Origin: an uncultured Alphaproteobacteria bacterium
GTDB lineage: Bacteria > Pseudomonadota > Alphaproteobacteria > UBA7985
Length of the DNA stretch: 64,000 nt
Assembly: GCA_905479265.1 (NCBI GenBank)
Contig: CAJQLX010000013.1
Span: forward strand, 1 to 64,000
Direction: 5' to 3'
In this document: in pieces, positions 43,564-51,377 of the stretch
Layout of the letters: each line of letters starts with the position of its first letter
How positions within the stretch are numbered: the stretch's first letter is position 1
Position numbers and translations under genes: made by a program
Notes under the pieces: generated by a model
Told to the model about the DNA's origin: nothing
Seen by the model: only the letters and a program-made list of their open reading frames with translations
Databases searched by the model: none

Positions 43564-45147
43564 ATGACAGAGCGCCCGAGCTATATTCTGTTCATCACGG
43601 ATCAGCAGAGGGCCGACTCCTTGGGCTGCACAGGTCATCCGACGGTGCGCACGCCCAACATCGATACCATCGCCCAACGCGGCGTGACGTTTGAGCGATT
43701 CTATGTCGCGTCACCGGTGTGCATGCCGAACCGAGCCAGTCTGATGACCTGTCGGATGCCAACCAGTCATGGAGTGCGCTCGTTGGGGATCCCGCTGGCC
43801 ACCGATCACGTCACGTTTGTCGAGGTGATGGCGGCGGCGGGGTATGACACCGCCTTGATCGGCAAGAGCCACCTGCAGAACGTCACACAGTTCCCAACAC
43901 AGTTTGAGCGCAAAACCCACCGCGAAGGCTTTGTCGCGCCACCGCCAGAGCTGGCCGACGCCATTCGTTCAGACCTCGACGCACCGCACTATCAGTACGA
44001 GCAGCGCCGATACTGGATGCAGGAAAACCCCAGCGTCCCCTCCCCGTTTTACGGTTTTGACCACTACGACAGCGTTCTGCGCCACGGCACGAATACGGGC
44101 GGGCACTATGAAGAATGGCTGAAGCAGGTTGCGCCAGAGGTTTTGGCCTTGCGCGGACGCGATACGCAGCTGGACCACGACTATATCGTCCCCCAAGCCG
44201 TTCGCACCCGCGTGCCAGAGGAATACTACTCCACCACCTACATCGCCAACCAAGCCTGCGCGTGGCTCGAAGAGCGCAAGGACAGCGACAAGCCGTTTTT
44301 CCTGATGGTCTCTTTCCCCGATCCGCATCACCCGTTTAATCCCCCGGGAAAGTACTGGGACATGTATCGGCCCGAGGACATGGAAATCCCGCGCGCCTAC
44401 ACCGACCCATCGTGGAACCCGCCAGACTATGTGTTGCAGGCCGAAAGCGAGCGTGCTGCTGATCCAACATTGGGGCAAATGGCGGGCTATTCCCTTGCCG
44501 TCACCGCCCGCGAAGCGCAGGAAGCGCGCGCCCTGACATGCGGGATGATTACCATGGTCGATGACGCCATTGGCCGGGTGCAACAGGCTGCGAACACGAC
44601 GGAAACCGGGGCCGAAGCGGTTCAGATTTTTACCTCCGATCACGGCGACCATCTGGGCGACCATCGCTTGCTGTTCAAAGGCACCGAGCAGTACGACACC
44701 ATCACGCGTGTCCCCTTCATCTGGGCCGATCCCAAGGGCGCACAGAACCAGCGCAGTGCAGAGCTCGCGCAAACGCTCGATATCGGCACCACGATCATGG
44801 AGCACGCCCGGCTCGAAGCGCCAGACGGCATGCAGGGCGAACGGCTGTCCGTTGCCGGTGGATCAGGGCGCGAGGCTGCGTTTATCCAATACGAAACCCA
44901 GCGCCCGCAGCATGCCTTTGGCAAGGATCCACGGGCGCACACCATCGTCCACGACCGCTGGCGGCTGACGCTCTACCGCGGCAAAGCGCAGAACGAGTTG
45001 TTCGATCTGCGGGATGATCCTGATGAGATGGTGAATTTGTGGGATGATGCGGGCCATCGGGACGTGCGTGCCGCACTGGTTGAGCGACTCGCCGAGCTGG
45101 AGATCGAGGTCATCGACAGCGTCCCGTTCCCCACCGCCGAAGCCTGA
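43564..45147 (+). CDS. Sulfatase family protein (formylglycine type)
   Basis: The 527-residue protein begins YILFITDQQRADSLGCTGHPT and has the formylglycine motif C53-M-P-N-R (VCMPNRASLMTCR). DPHHPFNPPGKYW and SDHGDHLGDHRLL metal motifs follow, with a C-terminal FDLRDDPDEMVNLWD. There is no signal peptide, so substrates must be imported, consistent with the TRAP permease ending 32 bases upstream. It differs enough from the PMH-like enzyme at 38 kb to suggest a second ester specificity. An anaerobic or aerobic sulfatase-maturase is needed in trans; none is in the window. Confidence 0.88.
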   Translation: MTERPSYILFITDQQRADSLGCTGHPTVRTPNIDTIAQRGVTFERFYVASPVCMPNRASLMTCRMPTSHGVRSLGIPLATDHVTFVEVMAAAGYDTALIGKSHLQNVTQFPTQFERKTHREGFVAPPPELADAIRSDLDAPHYQYEQRRYWMQENPSVPSPFYGFDHYDSVLRHGTNTGGHYEEWLKQVAPEVLALRGRDTQLDHDYIVPQAVRTRVPEEYYSTTYIANQACAWLEERKDSDKPFFLMVSFPDPHHPFNPPGKYWDMYRPEDMEIPRAYTDPSWNPPDYVLQAESERAADPTLGQMAGYSLAVTAREAQEARALTCGMITMVDDAIGRVQQAANTTETGAEAVQIFTSDHGDHLGDHRLLFKGTEQYDTITRVPFIWADPKGAQNQRSAELAQTLDIGTTIMEHARLEAPDGMQGERLSVAGGSGREAAFIQYETQRPQHAFGKDPRAHTIVHDRWRLTLYRGKAQNELFDLRDDPDEMVNLWDDAGHRDVRAALVERLAELEIEVIDSVPFPTAEA

Positions 45148-45154
45148 TATAAAC

Positions 45155-45187
45155 TCAAAAAACCCCGCAGCCGAGGGCAACAGGGTT
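45155..45187 (-). terminator. Likely terminator for the LysR gene, minus strand
   Basis: Read on the minus strand, AACCCTGTTGCC-CTC-GGCTGCGGGGTT forms a 12-bp stem with one mismatch and two G-U pairs, then a run of four more T. It lies 127 bases past the LysR stop and 8 bases past the convergent sulfatase stop. Confidence 0.5.
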
Positions 45188-45313
45188 AAAACCGGATCCG
45201 TGCCTGCAAGCAGACGATAAGCGCATTTCTCGGGTTGAGCCGAGATGATCAAAGCCTGAAAACTCTAAGCGGCAGGGCTGATCCGAACCATTAGGAAGGA
45301 TCAATGCTTGCAT

Positions 45314-46231
45314 CTATCCTGTCGATGCTTGCGCCAGCAGCTGCCATAGCGCCTGAGCGCTCGACGGGTGATTTCGGTCTCGCAAGCGAACCACATAGAA
45401 CCGCGACGAGATTTGAAACCGATCTGCGGCCAGCGGCACCAGCCGGCCCTGCGCTTCCCAAGGCGCTGCGACGTGCTTGGGCAACAGGCCCACGTGCGAC
45501 CCCGCCAAGGCGGAATAGGTCGTCGCTTCTAACGTGCCTTGGGAGAAAATGGTGTTGGACTGTGGCAGGTCGGGATTGTGGCGACCTTCCAACAGCTGTG
45601 GGGTGAAGCTGTGCGCTGAAATCTTGGCGGCACCAAGGGCCGTTTCAAAAGCCGCAGCCCCTTGGGCCAGCGCGCACGGATGGCGGGGGTTACAGTATAA
45701 GGTGCTGATTTCATTGAAAAGAAACACCGCCTCAACATCGTCGGGCAATTTCTCCTCGTCTGCGATACCGAACACGACCAGATCCATAACCTCAGACCGC
45801 AAATCGGCCAGACAGGCGAGAAAATCGGTGACTGTCACTTCGGGAAGCACACGCGGGTTTGCTTGGGTCAGTGTCTCAAGCGCCAAAGTCAGCGGGTTGT
45901 CAGGGTTGTTGACCGTCGCATCCAGAACCGCCAGCCGCAACCGTTCCAAACCACCCACGGCGATGTTTTTCAACCGGATGGTTGCATTGTCCAAATAGTC
46001 AAGTAAATCAACGGCTTCGCGCAGAACCTCTTGCCCTTCCTCCGTCAGCGAAAACCCTTGTGGCCCTCGCAGGCATAGCGTCAATTGCAAGCGTTGCTCT
46101 AGGTTTGCGATGTGAGAGCTGATTGTGGGCTGGCTGATGCCCAAAAGACCCTGCGCGCGCACAAAACCGCCGCTCTCGGCCACGGCACGAAAGACTTGAA
46201 GCAAGCGGAGGTCAATGTTGGAAAGTTTCAT
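45314..46231 (-). CDS. LysR-family transcriptional regulator
   Basis: The 305-residue protein has the LysR helix-turn-helix (LRLLQVFRAVAESGGFVRAQGLLGISQPTISSHIANLEQRL) and a periplasmic-binding-like effector domain. It is divergent from an ABC importer operon, across a 209-base spacer, and so very likely activates it when its ligand is present. Confidence 0.9.
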   Translation of the reverse strand: MKLSNIDLRLLQVFRAVAESGGFVRAQGLLGISQPTISSHIANLEQRLQLTLCLRGPQGFSLTEEGQEVLREAVDLLDYLDNATIRLKNIAVGGLERLRLAVLDATVNNPDNPLTLALETLTQANPRVLPEVTVTDFLACLADLRSEVMDLVVFGIADEEKLPDDVEAVFLFNEISTLYCNPRHPCALAQGAAAFETALGAAKISAHSFTPQLLEGRHNPDLPQSNTIFSQGTLEATTYSALAGSHVGLLPKHVAAPWEAQGRLVPLAADRFQISSRFYVVRLRDRNHPSSAQALWQLLAQASTG

Positions 46232-46320
46232 GCCCTCAATCTAGCACCCGCGCCGCCCGTTGGCGAAGCAAACTGTTGCCCCATGCGTCAAAACAAACAG
46301 CCTATCGCCCCGACGGTTTC

Positions 46321-46349
46321 TTGACAGCCCCCGCGGCTTAATCTAGCGT
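46321..46349 (+). promoter_or_regulatory. Candidate promoter of the PotABCD-like operon
   Basis: TTGACA (46321-46326) is separated by exactly 17 bases from TAGCGT (46344-46349). The strong -35 and weak -10 suit an activator-dependent promoter under the divergent LysR. The start codon is about 90 bases downstream. Confidence 0.45.
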
Positions 46350-46440
46350 CGGTGGCGATCAAAAGCGCATTTCTTACGTTGTTCAGGGAGAGGTCGGAGA
46401 CTGTTGCGTCTTTCGTCTAACTTTCCGTGGATCGTCCATC

Positions 46441-47487
46441 ATGAACACTAAATTTTTCGCCGCTGCTGCTGCTGCGCTTTCCTTCGCCGCTGCACCGATC
46501 GCTCACTCTGAAGAACTAACCATCAGCGCTTGGGGCGGTTTCTTCGAAGAAACCCTCGCCGAAGTCGTTTACCCCGGCTTCACCGAAGCAACGGGCATCA
46601 AGGTCAACTCCATCCCGCAACCCGCTGACCAAGCGTGGCTGACACAGATCGCCAACGCCGCCCGCGCCAAGCAAGCCCCCGCCGACCTGTCGCTCGTCAC
46701 CGAAACCGTCGTTCTGCGCGGTCAGAACGCGTCGCTGTGGGCTGAGCTGGACACCGCCGCAATGGCCAACACGGGCGCCCTGATCGACGGCGTCTACGCA
46801 GAGATGGACGGCAAGACCAACGCCGTTCCTGCGCTGGCATTCTTTGACACGTTTGTCACCAACACAGACTTCAGCGCCGATGCGCCCATGAGCTGGGCTG
46901 AGCTTTGGACCGGTGATTGGGACGGGAAGCTCGCTTTGCGCCCGAACTCAAACAGCGGCCTGCTCGAAATCACGGCTGTGACGTTCTTCGGCGGCTATGA
47001 GATCATGCAAACCCGCGACGGCCTGCAGCAGGTCATCGACAAGATCGCTGAGCTGAAGCCAAGCGTAAGCCTGTGGTACCGCGACGAAGGCCAGTTCCAA
47101 CAGGGCTTGGAAGCGGGCGAATACACCGCTGGTACGTACTACCACGACGTCGCCATGCTCTCGATCTGGGACGGTCTGCCGATTGCCTCGACCTTCCCCA
47201 AAGAAGGCGGCATCAAGAGCACGGCTTATTGGGTTGCACCTGCGGCTTCTAAGCACACCGAAGCGGCACAGAAGTTCATCGACTACATGAGCCAGCCTGA
47301 GGTTCAGGAAGCCATGGCGTTGAACCTTGGCATCTTCCCGGTTGTCCCGCGTGAAACCATGAACCTGTCCGACGATGATTTCGCAGCCGTGGGCAGCGAC
47401 ATTGCACCGATCAAGTTGCAGACGGAAATCCACCTCGAAGAGGGCGAGTGGCTCGAAGAACGCTTCCAGTCCATGCTTTCCAACTAA
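46441..47487 (+). CDS. ABC transporter substrate-binding protein, PotD-like (cluster D)
   Basis: The 348-residue periplasmic protein has a Sec signal ending PIAHSEE, then LTISAWGGFFEETLAEVVYPGFTEATGIKV, the usual start of polyamine/2-aminoethylphosphonate/iron binding proteins. KTNAVPALAFFDTFVTNT and STAYWVAPAASKHTEAAQKFIDYM follow. It feeds the ATPase and two permeases downstream. Neighbouring phosphonate-type genes make an aminophosphonate, polyamine or quaternary-amine ligand plausible. Confidence 0.87.
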   Translation: MNTKFFAAAAAALSFAAAPIAHSEELTISAWGGFFEETLAEVVYPGFTEATGIKVNSIPQPADQAWLTQIANAARAKQAPADLSLVTETVVLRGQNASLWAELDTAAMANTGALIDGVYAEMDGKTNAVPALAFFDTFVTNTDFSADAPMSWAELWTGDWDGKLALRPNSNSGLLEITAVTFFGGYEIMQTRDGLQQVIDKIAELKPSVSLWYRDEGQFQQGLEAGEYTAGTYYHDVAMLSIWDGLPIASTFPKEGGIKSTAYWVAPAASKHTEAAQKFIDYMSQPEVQEAMALNLGIFPVVPRETMNLSDDDFAAVGSDIAPIKLQTEIHLEEGEWLEERFQSMLSN

Positions 47488-47514
47488 GCCAAACCCGGGC
47501 TTAAAGTCGAAATA

Positions 47515-47556
47515 CCGCCGAAGCCGCGCTCCTTGCGTTGGCCTCGGCGGCGTTTT
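47515..47556 (+). other. Stem-loop with short T-run between binding-protein and ATPase genes
   Basis: CCGCCGAAGCC and GGCCTCGGCGG pair over 11 positions with one mismatch around a 14-base loop, then CGTTTT. It sits 28 bases after the binding-protein stop and 27 before the ATPase start, so it probably acts as a partial terminator that lowers expression of the membrane genes. Confidence 0.6.
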
Positions 47557-47582
47557 CGTCAACCATTGGATTTCTGGTCTTC

Positions 47583-48611
47583 ATGCGTGGTCTCATTCTC
47601 AAAGACGTTGCCAAAAGCTTTGGCACCGTTCCGGTCTTACAAAACATCAACTTGTCCATTCAGACAGGCGCTTTTGTCTGCCTGCTTGGTGCATCGGGCT
47701 GCGGCAAGACCACGCTTCTGCGGACCATTGCCGGCTTTGAAGATCTCGCCGCGGGAGACATCAGGCTGGACGGGCAAAGCCTCAACGGTGTCCCCCCCTA
47801 TCAGCGCAACATCGGCATGGTGTTCCAAAGCCTTGCGCTGTTTCCTCATTTGAACGTCATCGACAACATCGCCTATGGCCTGAGCATCCGTGGCATGGGC
47901 CGGGCGCAGCGTTCCGCACGGGCGCAGGAGCTTATCGCACTGGTGGATCTGACCGGGATGGAGCGCCGCCGCGTATCGGCGCTTTCCGGCGGTCAAAAAC
48001 AGCGCGTCGCCATCGCGCGCGCACTGGCCATCGAGCCGTCATTGTTCCTGATGGACGAACCCTTCAGCGCTTTGGACGCGGGCTTGCGGGAACGCTTGCA
48101 AAAGCAGATTAAGCAGCTGCAGCGTCGGTTGGGGGTTACCACGGTCTTTGTCACGCATGACCAGCAGGAAGCCATGACTCTGGCCGACCAAATCGTGGTG
48201 ATGCGCGGCGGAACCATCGAGCAAGTCGGCAGCCCCAGCGACATCTACCACCGCCCACAATCGCGCTACGTGGCCGAGTTTGTGGGGCAAAACAACATCC
48301 TCGATATCACCGTCAAAGACGGCACCGCGTACTGGCAGCAACAGCCCATTGGACCGGCCAAGGCTTGGCCCGCCCAAACCACACTCGCGCTGCGTCCCGA
48401 GCACCTGCGCCAAACCACAAACCCCAGTGATGGGGTCAGCGGGCGCGTGAGTTTCGTGCGGCAACTGGGTTCTGTCATCGAAACACAGGTCGAGGTCGGC
48501 GCCCTTACGCTGATCCAAACCCAATTGGCCAACACCGCCCCGCTGCCGGACGTGGGCGAGCCCGTCGGATTGGCCTTTGACCTAACCCACGCGTGGGAAC
48601 TGCCCGCATGA
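47583..48611 (+). CDS. ABC transporter ATP-binding protein, PotA/FbpC-like
   Basis: The 342-residue ATPase has Walker A GASGCGKTT, Q-loop MVFQSLALFPHLNV, signature LSGGQKQR, Walker B LFLMDEPFSALD and the H-loop THDQQEA. A C-terminal TOBE-like regulatory domain follows (LRPEHLRQTTNP). It energises the importer from the cytoplasmic face. ATG 47583 fits the family N-terminus although its ribosome site is weak. It overlaps the first permease by ATGA. Confidence 0.92.
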   Translation: MRGLILKDVAKSFGTVPVLQNINLSIQTGAFVCLLGASGCGKTTLLRTIAGFEDLAAGDIRLDGQSLNGVPPYQRNIGMVFQSLALFPHLNVIDNIAYGLSIRGMGRAQRSARAQELIALVDLTGMERRRVSALSGGQKQRVAIARALAIEPSLFLMDEPFSALDAGLRERLQKQIKQLQRRLGVTTVFVTHDQQEAMTLADQIVVMRGGTIEQVGSPSDIYHRPQSRYVAEFVGQNNILDITVKDGTAYWQQQPIGPAKAWPAQTTLALRPEHLRQTTNPSDGVSGRVSFVRQLGSVIETQVEVGALTLIQTQLANTAPLPDVGEPVGLAFDLTHAWELPA

Positions 48612-49468
48612 GCGCGGTAACCGCCACCAAGGATCGCGGCTGGATCATTGCCCTCATCCCGCTGGGTACGCTCGTGCTCTTCTTTGTCGCGCCCATGGCT
48701 TACATGGCGGCGGTCAGCGTCTTCAAGAACGATCCAGCAGCCTTCTTCAAGCCAGCCTTTGTGCTCGACAATTACGCAAAGTTCTTTGCTCCGTTCTACT
48801 ATTCAATCTCGCTGCGGTCCTTTGTGCAGGCTGGCTTGGGCGCAGGCATCGTGACGCTGCTTGGGTTCTTCACTGTTTTGTTTGTCTCCGATCAATCGCG
48901 GTGGCTGCAGCGCTTCTGGGTCATTTTGCTGCTGTCTTTGCTTTGTCTGAGCGAAGTCGTCATCGCCTTTGCGCTGCTTATCCTCTTTTCGCAAAGCTCC
49001 GGCATCCCCAAGCTGCTTGCGTGGTTGACCCTGTGGGACAATCCCCGGTCGCTCTACCCCAGCTTTGGGGCGATGATGGCAGGCTATGTCATGCTTGGTT
49101 TTTCCATCGCGACGTTGATGCTTTTCCCCCAAGTCAGCCGCCGCGACCGCGCCATCGAAGAAGCCGCACAAGGGCTTGGCACCGCGCCTGCGCTGCTGTT
49201 CCTTCGCGTCACGCTGCCCATGTTTCGCACCGCTTTACTCGCCGCGTTTATCACGCTGTTCGTCTATTTCCTCGGTGTGTTTGTGATGCCAACCATGCTG
49301 GGCGGTCCGCAGAACTGGAACATGACGGTGATCATCCAAGACCGCGCTGTGGAGCGGTTCAATATGCCGCTTGGGGCTGCGTTGGCGATGATTATGCTGG
49401 CGCTCACGGCCGTGCTTGCGGCCCTGCTGCTGTGGCTCAATCGGCAACAGCGGGCGGAGGACGCATGA
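48608..49468 (+). CDS. ABC transporter permease 1, PotB-like
   Basis: A 286-residue membrane protein with about six helices and the EAA loop RDRAIEEAAQGLGTAPALLFLRVTLPMF that docks on the ATPase. It starts within the ATPase stop and ends within the start of permease 2. Confidence 0.9.
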   Translation: MSAVTATKDRGWIIALIPLGTLVLFFVAPMAYMAAVSVFKNDPAAFFKPAFVLDNYAKFFAPFYYSISLRSFVQAGLGAGIVTLLGFFTVLFVSDQSRWLQRFWVILLLSLLCLSEVVIAFALLILFSQSSGIPKLLAWLTLWDNPRSLYPSFGAMMAGYVMLGFSIATLMLFPQVSRRDRAIEEAAQGLGTAPALLFLRVTLPMFRTALLAAFITLFVYFLGVFVMPTMLGGPQNWNMTVIIQDRAVERFNMPLGAALAMIMLALTAVLAALLLWLNRQQRAEDA

Positions 49469-50277
49469 TCATGATCCGCGCCCTGCTCCGCTCGATCTTC
49501 CTGTGGGCCATTGCGGCCTTTCTTCTCATCCCTTTCGCCATCGTGGCTGGTGTTTCCCTTAACCCGGCCCGACAAATCGCTTTTCCGCCAAAGTCTGTTT
49601 CGGGCGCGTGGTTTGTCGAGATGGTGACCGACCGCGGCTGGCAGGTGGCGATCTGGAACAGCTTCAGCATCGCGTTCATAGCCGCGATGTTGGCAACCTC
49701 AGTCGCTTTGCTCGCAGCCTACGCCCTGTGGCGGCGAGACACGTGGCTGTCGCGGTCGGTATTTGCATTGGGCCTCGCGCCTTACATGGTTCCACCGATC
49801 ATCTTGGCTTTAGGGGCGAGTGTTTTCTGGGCGGAAGTCGGTCTCTATGGATCGCGCTGGGCCACGACGATCTCCCACGGCGTGCTGTTTGTGACCCTGC
49901 CGTTGGTCATCATTTCACGCGGTTTTAGTGTCCTGAACCGCGAGATCGTGGACGCCAGCAACATCAGCGGTGCCTCACCGACACAGACATTCACCCGCGT
50001 GATCCTGCCGATCATTGCGCCCTACGTCGTCACCAGCTTCGCGATTGTCGCGATCATCAGTGTGAACGAATACCTCATCAGCAGCTTTATCTCCGGCTTC
50101 ACCGTCGAGACACTGCCCATCAAGATTTTCAATAACGTGCGCTACGGCTACACGCCCGTTCTCGCCGCCGCCGCCATTGGCTTTGCAGCCGTCACCGTGG
50201 GCGTGCTGGTGCTGGTTTCCTTCTTTACAGATTTGGTTGAGCTGTTCGGCGGCTCAGCCCCAGAGGATTTGCGATGA
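49465..50277 (+). CDS. ABC transporter permease 2, PotC-like
   Basis: A 270-residue membrane protein with the EAA loop NREIVDASNISGASPTQTFTRVILPII. The ATG overlaps the preceding stop (ATGA). A longer upstream frame exists only as a shadow inside permease 1. With permease 1 it forms the transmembrane channel. Confidence 0.9.
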   Translation: MIMIRALLRSIFLWAIAAFLLIPFAIVAGVSLNPARQIAFPPKSVSGAWFVEMVTDRGWQVAIWNSFSIAFIAAMLATSVALLAAYALWRRDTWLSRSVFALGLAPYMVPPIILALGASVFWAEVGLYGSRWATTISHGVLFVTLPLVIISRGFSVLNREIVDASNISGASPTQTFTRVILPIIAPYVVTSFAIVAIISVNEYLISSFISGFTVETLPIKIFNNVRYGYTPVLAAAAIGFAAVTVGVLVLVSFFTDLVELFGGSAPEDLR

Positions 50278-51377
50278 AAGTACTGACCCCGCAGGATCTC
50301 ACCGATTTACTCTACGGTGCCGCCATTCTCGGCACCGGCGGCGGGGGGGAGCTGGATGAAGGGTTGGCGTTGATCCATGAAGCGTTGGATCAGGGCAAAA
50401 CCTTCCGCTTGGTCAGCATCGACGATGTCCCCGACAGCGCGCTGCTGTGTACGCCCTATCTGCTGGGTGCCATATCCGAACCAACGCCCGAAGAGGCCGC
50501 ACAGTATAGCCGTCTGCCCCGCGCGGCCCGACCTGCGATCCTAAGTGCCTATGACCGGTTTCAGGCCTATTTGGGCGAAGAGTTCTACGGCACTTTGGCG
50601 TGCGAAATGGGGGGCACCAACACGGCGGTGGCGTTCTATGCAGCCGCCATGAATGATCACGTTATCATCGACGCCGACCCCGCCGGTCGCGCCGTACCGG
50701 AAATCACGCACTCCACGTACTTCCTCAACGATCTTCCCGCCGCGCCGATCGTCATGGCAAACAGTTTCGGCGAGTGCTTTATCGCGGAACAGGTCATCGA
50801 TGATCAGCGGGCCGAAGCGGTCGTGCGGGCGCTGGCCATTGTCAGCCGAAATGACATCGCCGCCATCGACCACGCCCTACCCGCGCACCAATTGCGCAAT
50901 GCGGTCATCAAGGGAACCATGAGCACCGCCCTTCGCCTCGGGCAGGCATGGCGCTCTGCGCTCGAAGCTGGCACATGCCCCGCCACCGCCGTTGCCAAGG
51001 CCCAAGGCGGACGCATCGTGTTCTCTGGCATCATTGGCGATAGCAGTTGGCAGACCACCGGCGGCTTTACTTTGGGTGAAATGCACATCGGTGGCCGCGA
51101 CGCCTATGCCAACCGCACCATGCGCATCCGGCTCAAGAACGAAAATATGGTCGCGTGGCTCGATGGCGATGTGCTGGCGACCATCCCCGAGCTGATTTGC
51201 CTGTTCGACCGCAGCACCGGAAAGCCCGTCACCAATCCCCATTATCACCGGGGGCAAGATGTGACGGTGGTTGTGCTACCCGCGCCAGAAGCCTTTACCA
51301 CCCCGCGCGGACTGGCAACATTTGGCCCCGCCTACGCTGGCATTGATGGCCCGTTTGTCCCCTATATCCGCGACTAG
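50274..51377 (+). CDS. DUF917 family protein
   Basis: The 367-residue protein begins LYGAAILGTGGGGELDEG, the glycine-rich hallmark of DUF917, and continues LACEMGGTNTAVAFYAA and GGFTLGEMHIGG in family fashion. Relatives are found beside hydantoinases, and one group is reported to desulfurate S-methyl-thiohydantoin. Its ATG overlaps permease 2, so it should act on the imported compound or a product of it. It ends in a CTAG shared with the convergent PhnM stop codon. Confidence 0.85.
   Translation: MKVLTPQDLTDLLYGAAILGTGGGGELDEGLALIHEALDQGKTFRLVSIDDVPDSALLCTPYLLGAISEPTPEEAAQYSRLPRAARPAILSAYDRFQAYLGEEFYGTLACEMGGTNTAVAFYAAAMNDHVIIDADPAGRAVPEITHSTYFLNDLPAAPIVMANSFGECFIAEQVIDDQRAEAVVRALAIVSRNDIAAIDHALPAHQLRNAVIKGTMSTALRLGQAWRSALEAGTCPATAVAKAQGGRIVFSGIIGDSSWQTTGGFTLGEMHIGGRDAYANRTMRIRLKNENMVAWLDGDVLATIPELICLFDRSTGKPVTNPHYHRGQDVTVVVLPAPEAFTTPRGLATFGPAYAGIDGPFVPYIRD

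Larger units (their letters stand above)
45219..46374. repeat. 12-base direct repeat AAGCGCATTTCT flanking the lysR gene
   Basis: AAGCGCATTTCT occurs at 45219-45230 and 46363-46374, followed three bases later in both by GTTG. The copies lie just outside each end of the lysR gene (45314-46231), the second in the LysR/ABC divergent promoter. It could be a regulator site with a remote auxiliary copy, or chance. Confidence 0.35.

Noticed and set aside
43785-43793. GGGATCCC inside the second sulfatase, and GGATCC in other coding regions (for example 4556, 11979, 15635, 38445, 54726)
   Set aside because: These lie in conserved coding sequence and lack the TTTGG and AA flanks of the intergenic sites.
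48901-49464. Upstream extension of permease 2
   Set aside because: It is an alternate frame inside permease 1; the ATGA overlap at 49465 and the membrane topology support the short form.
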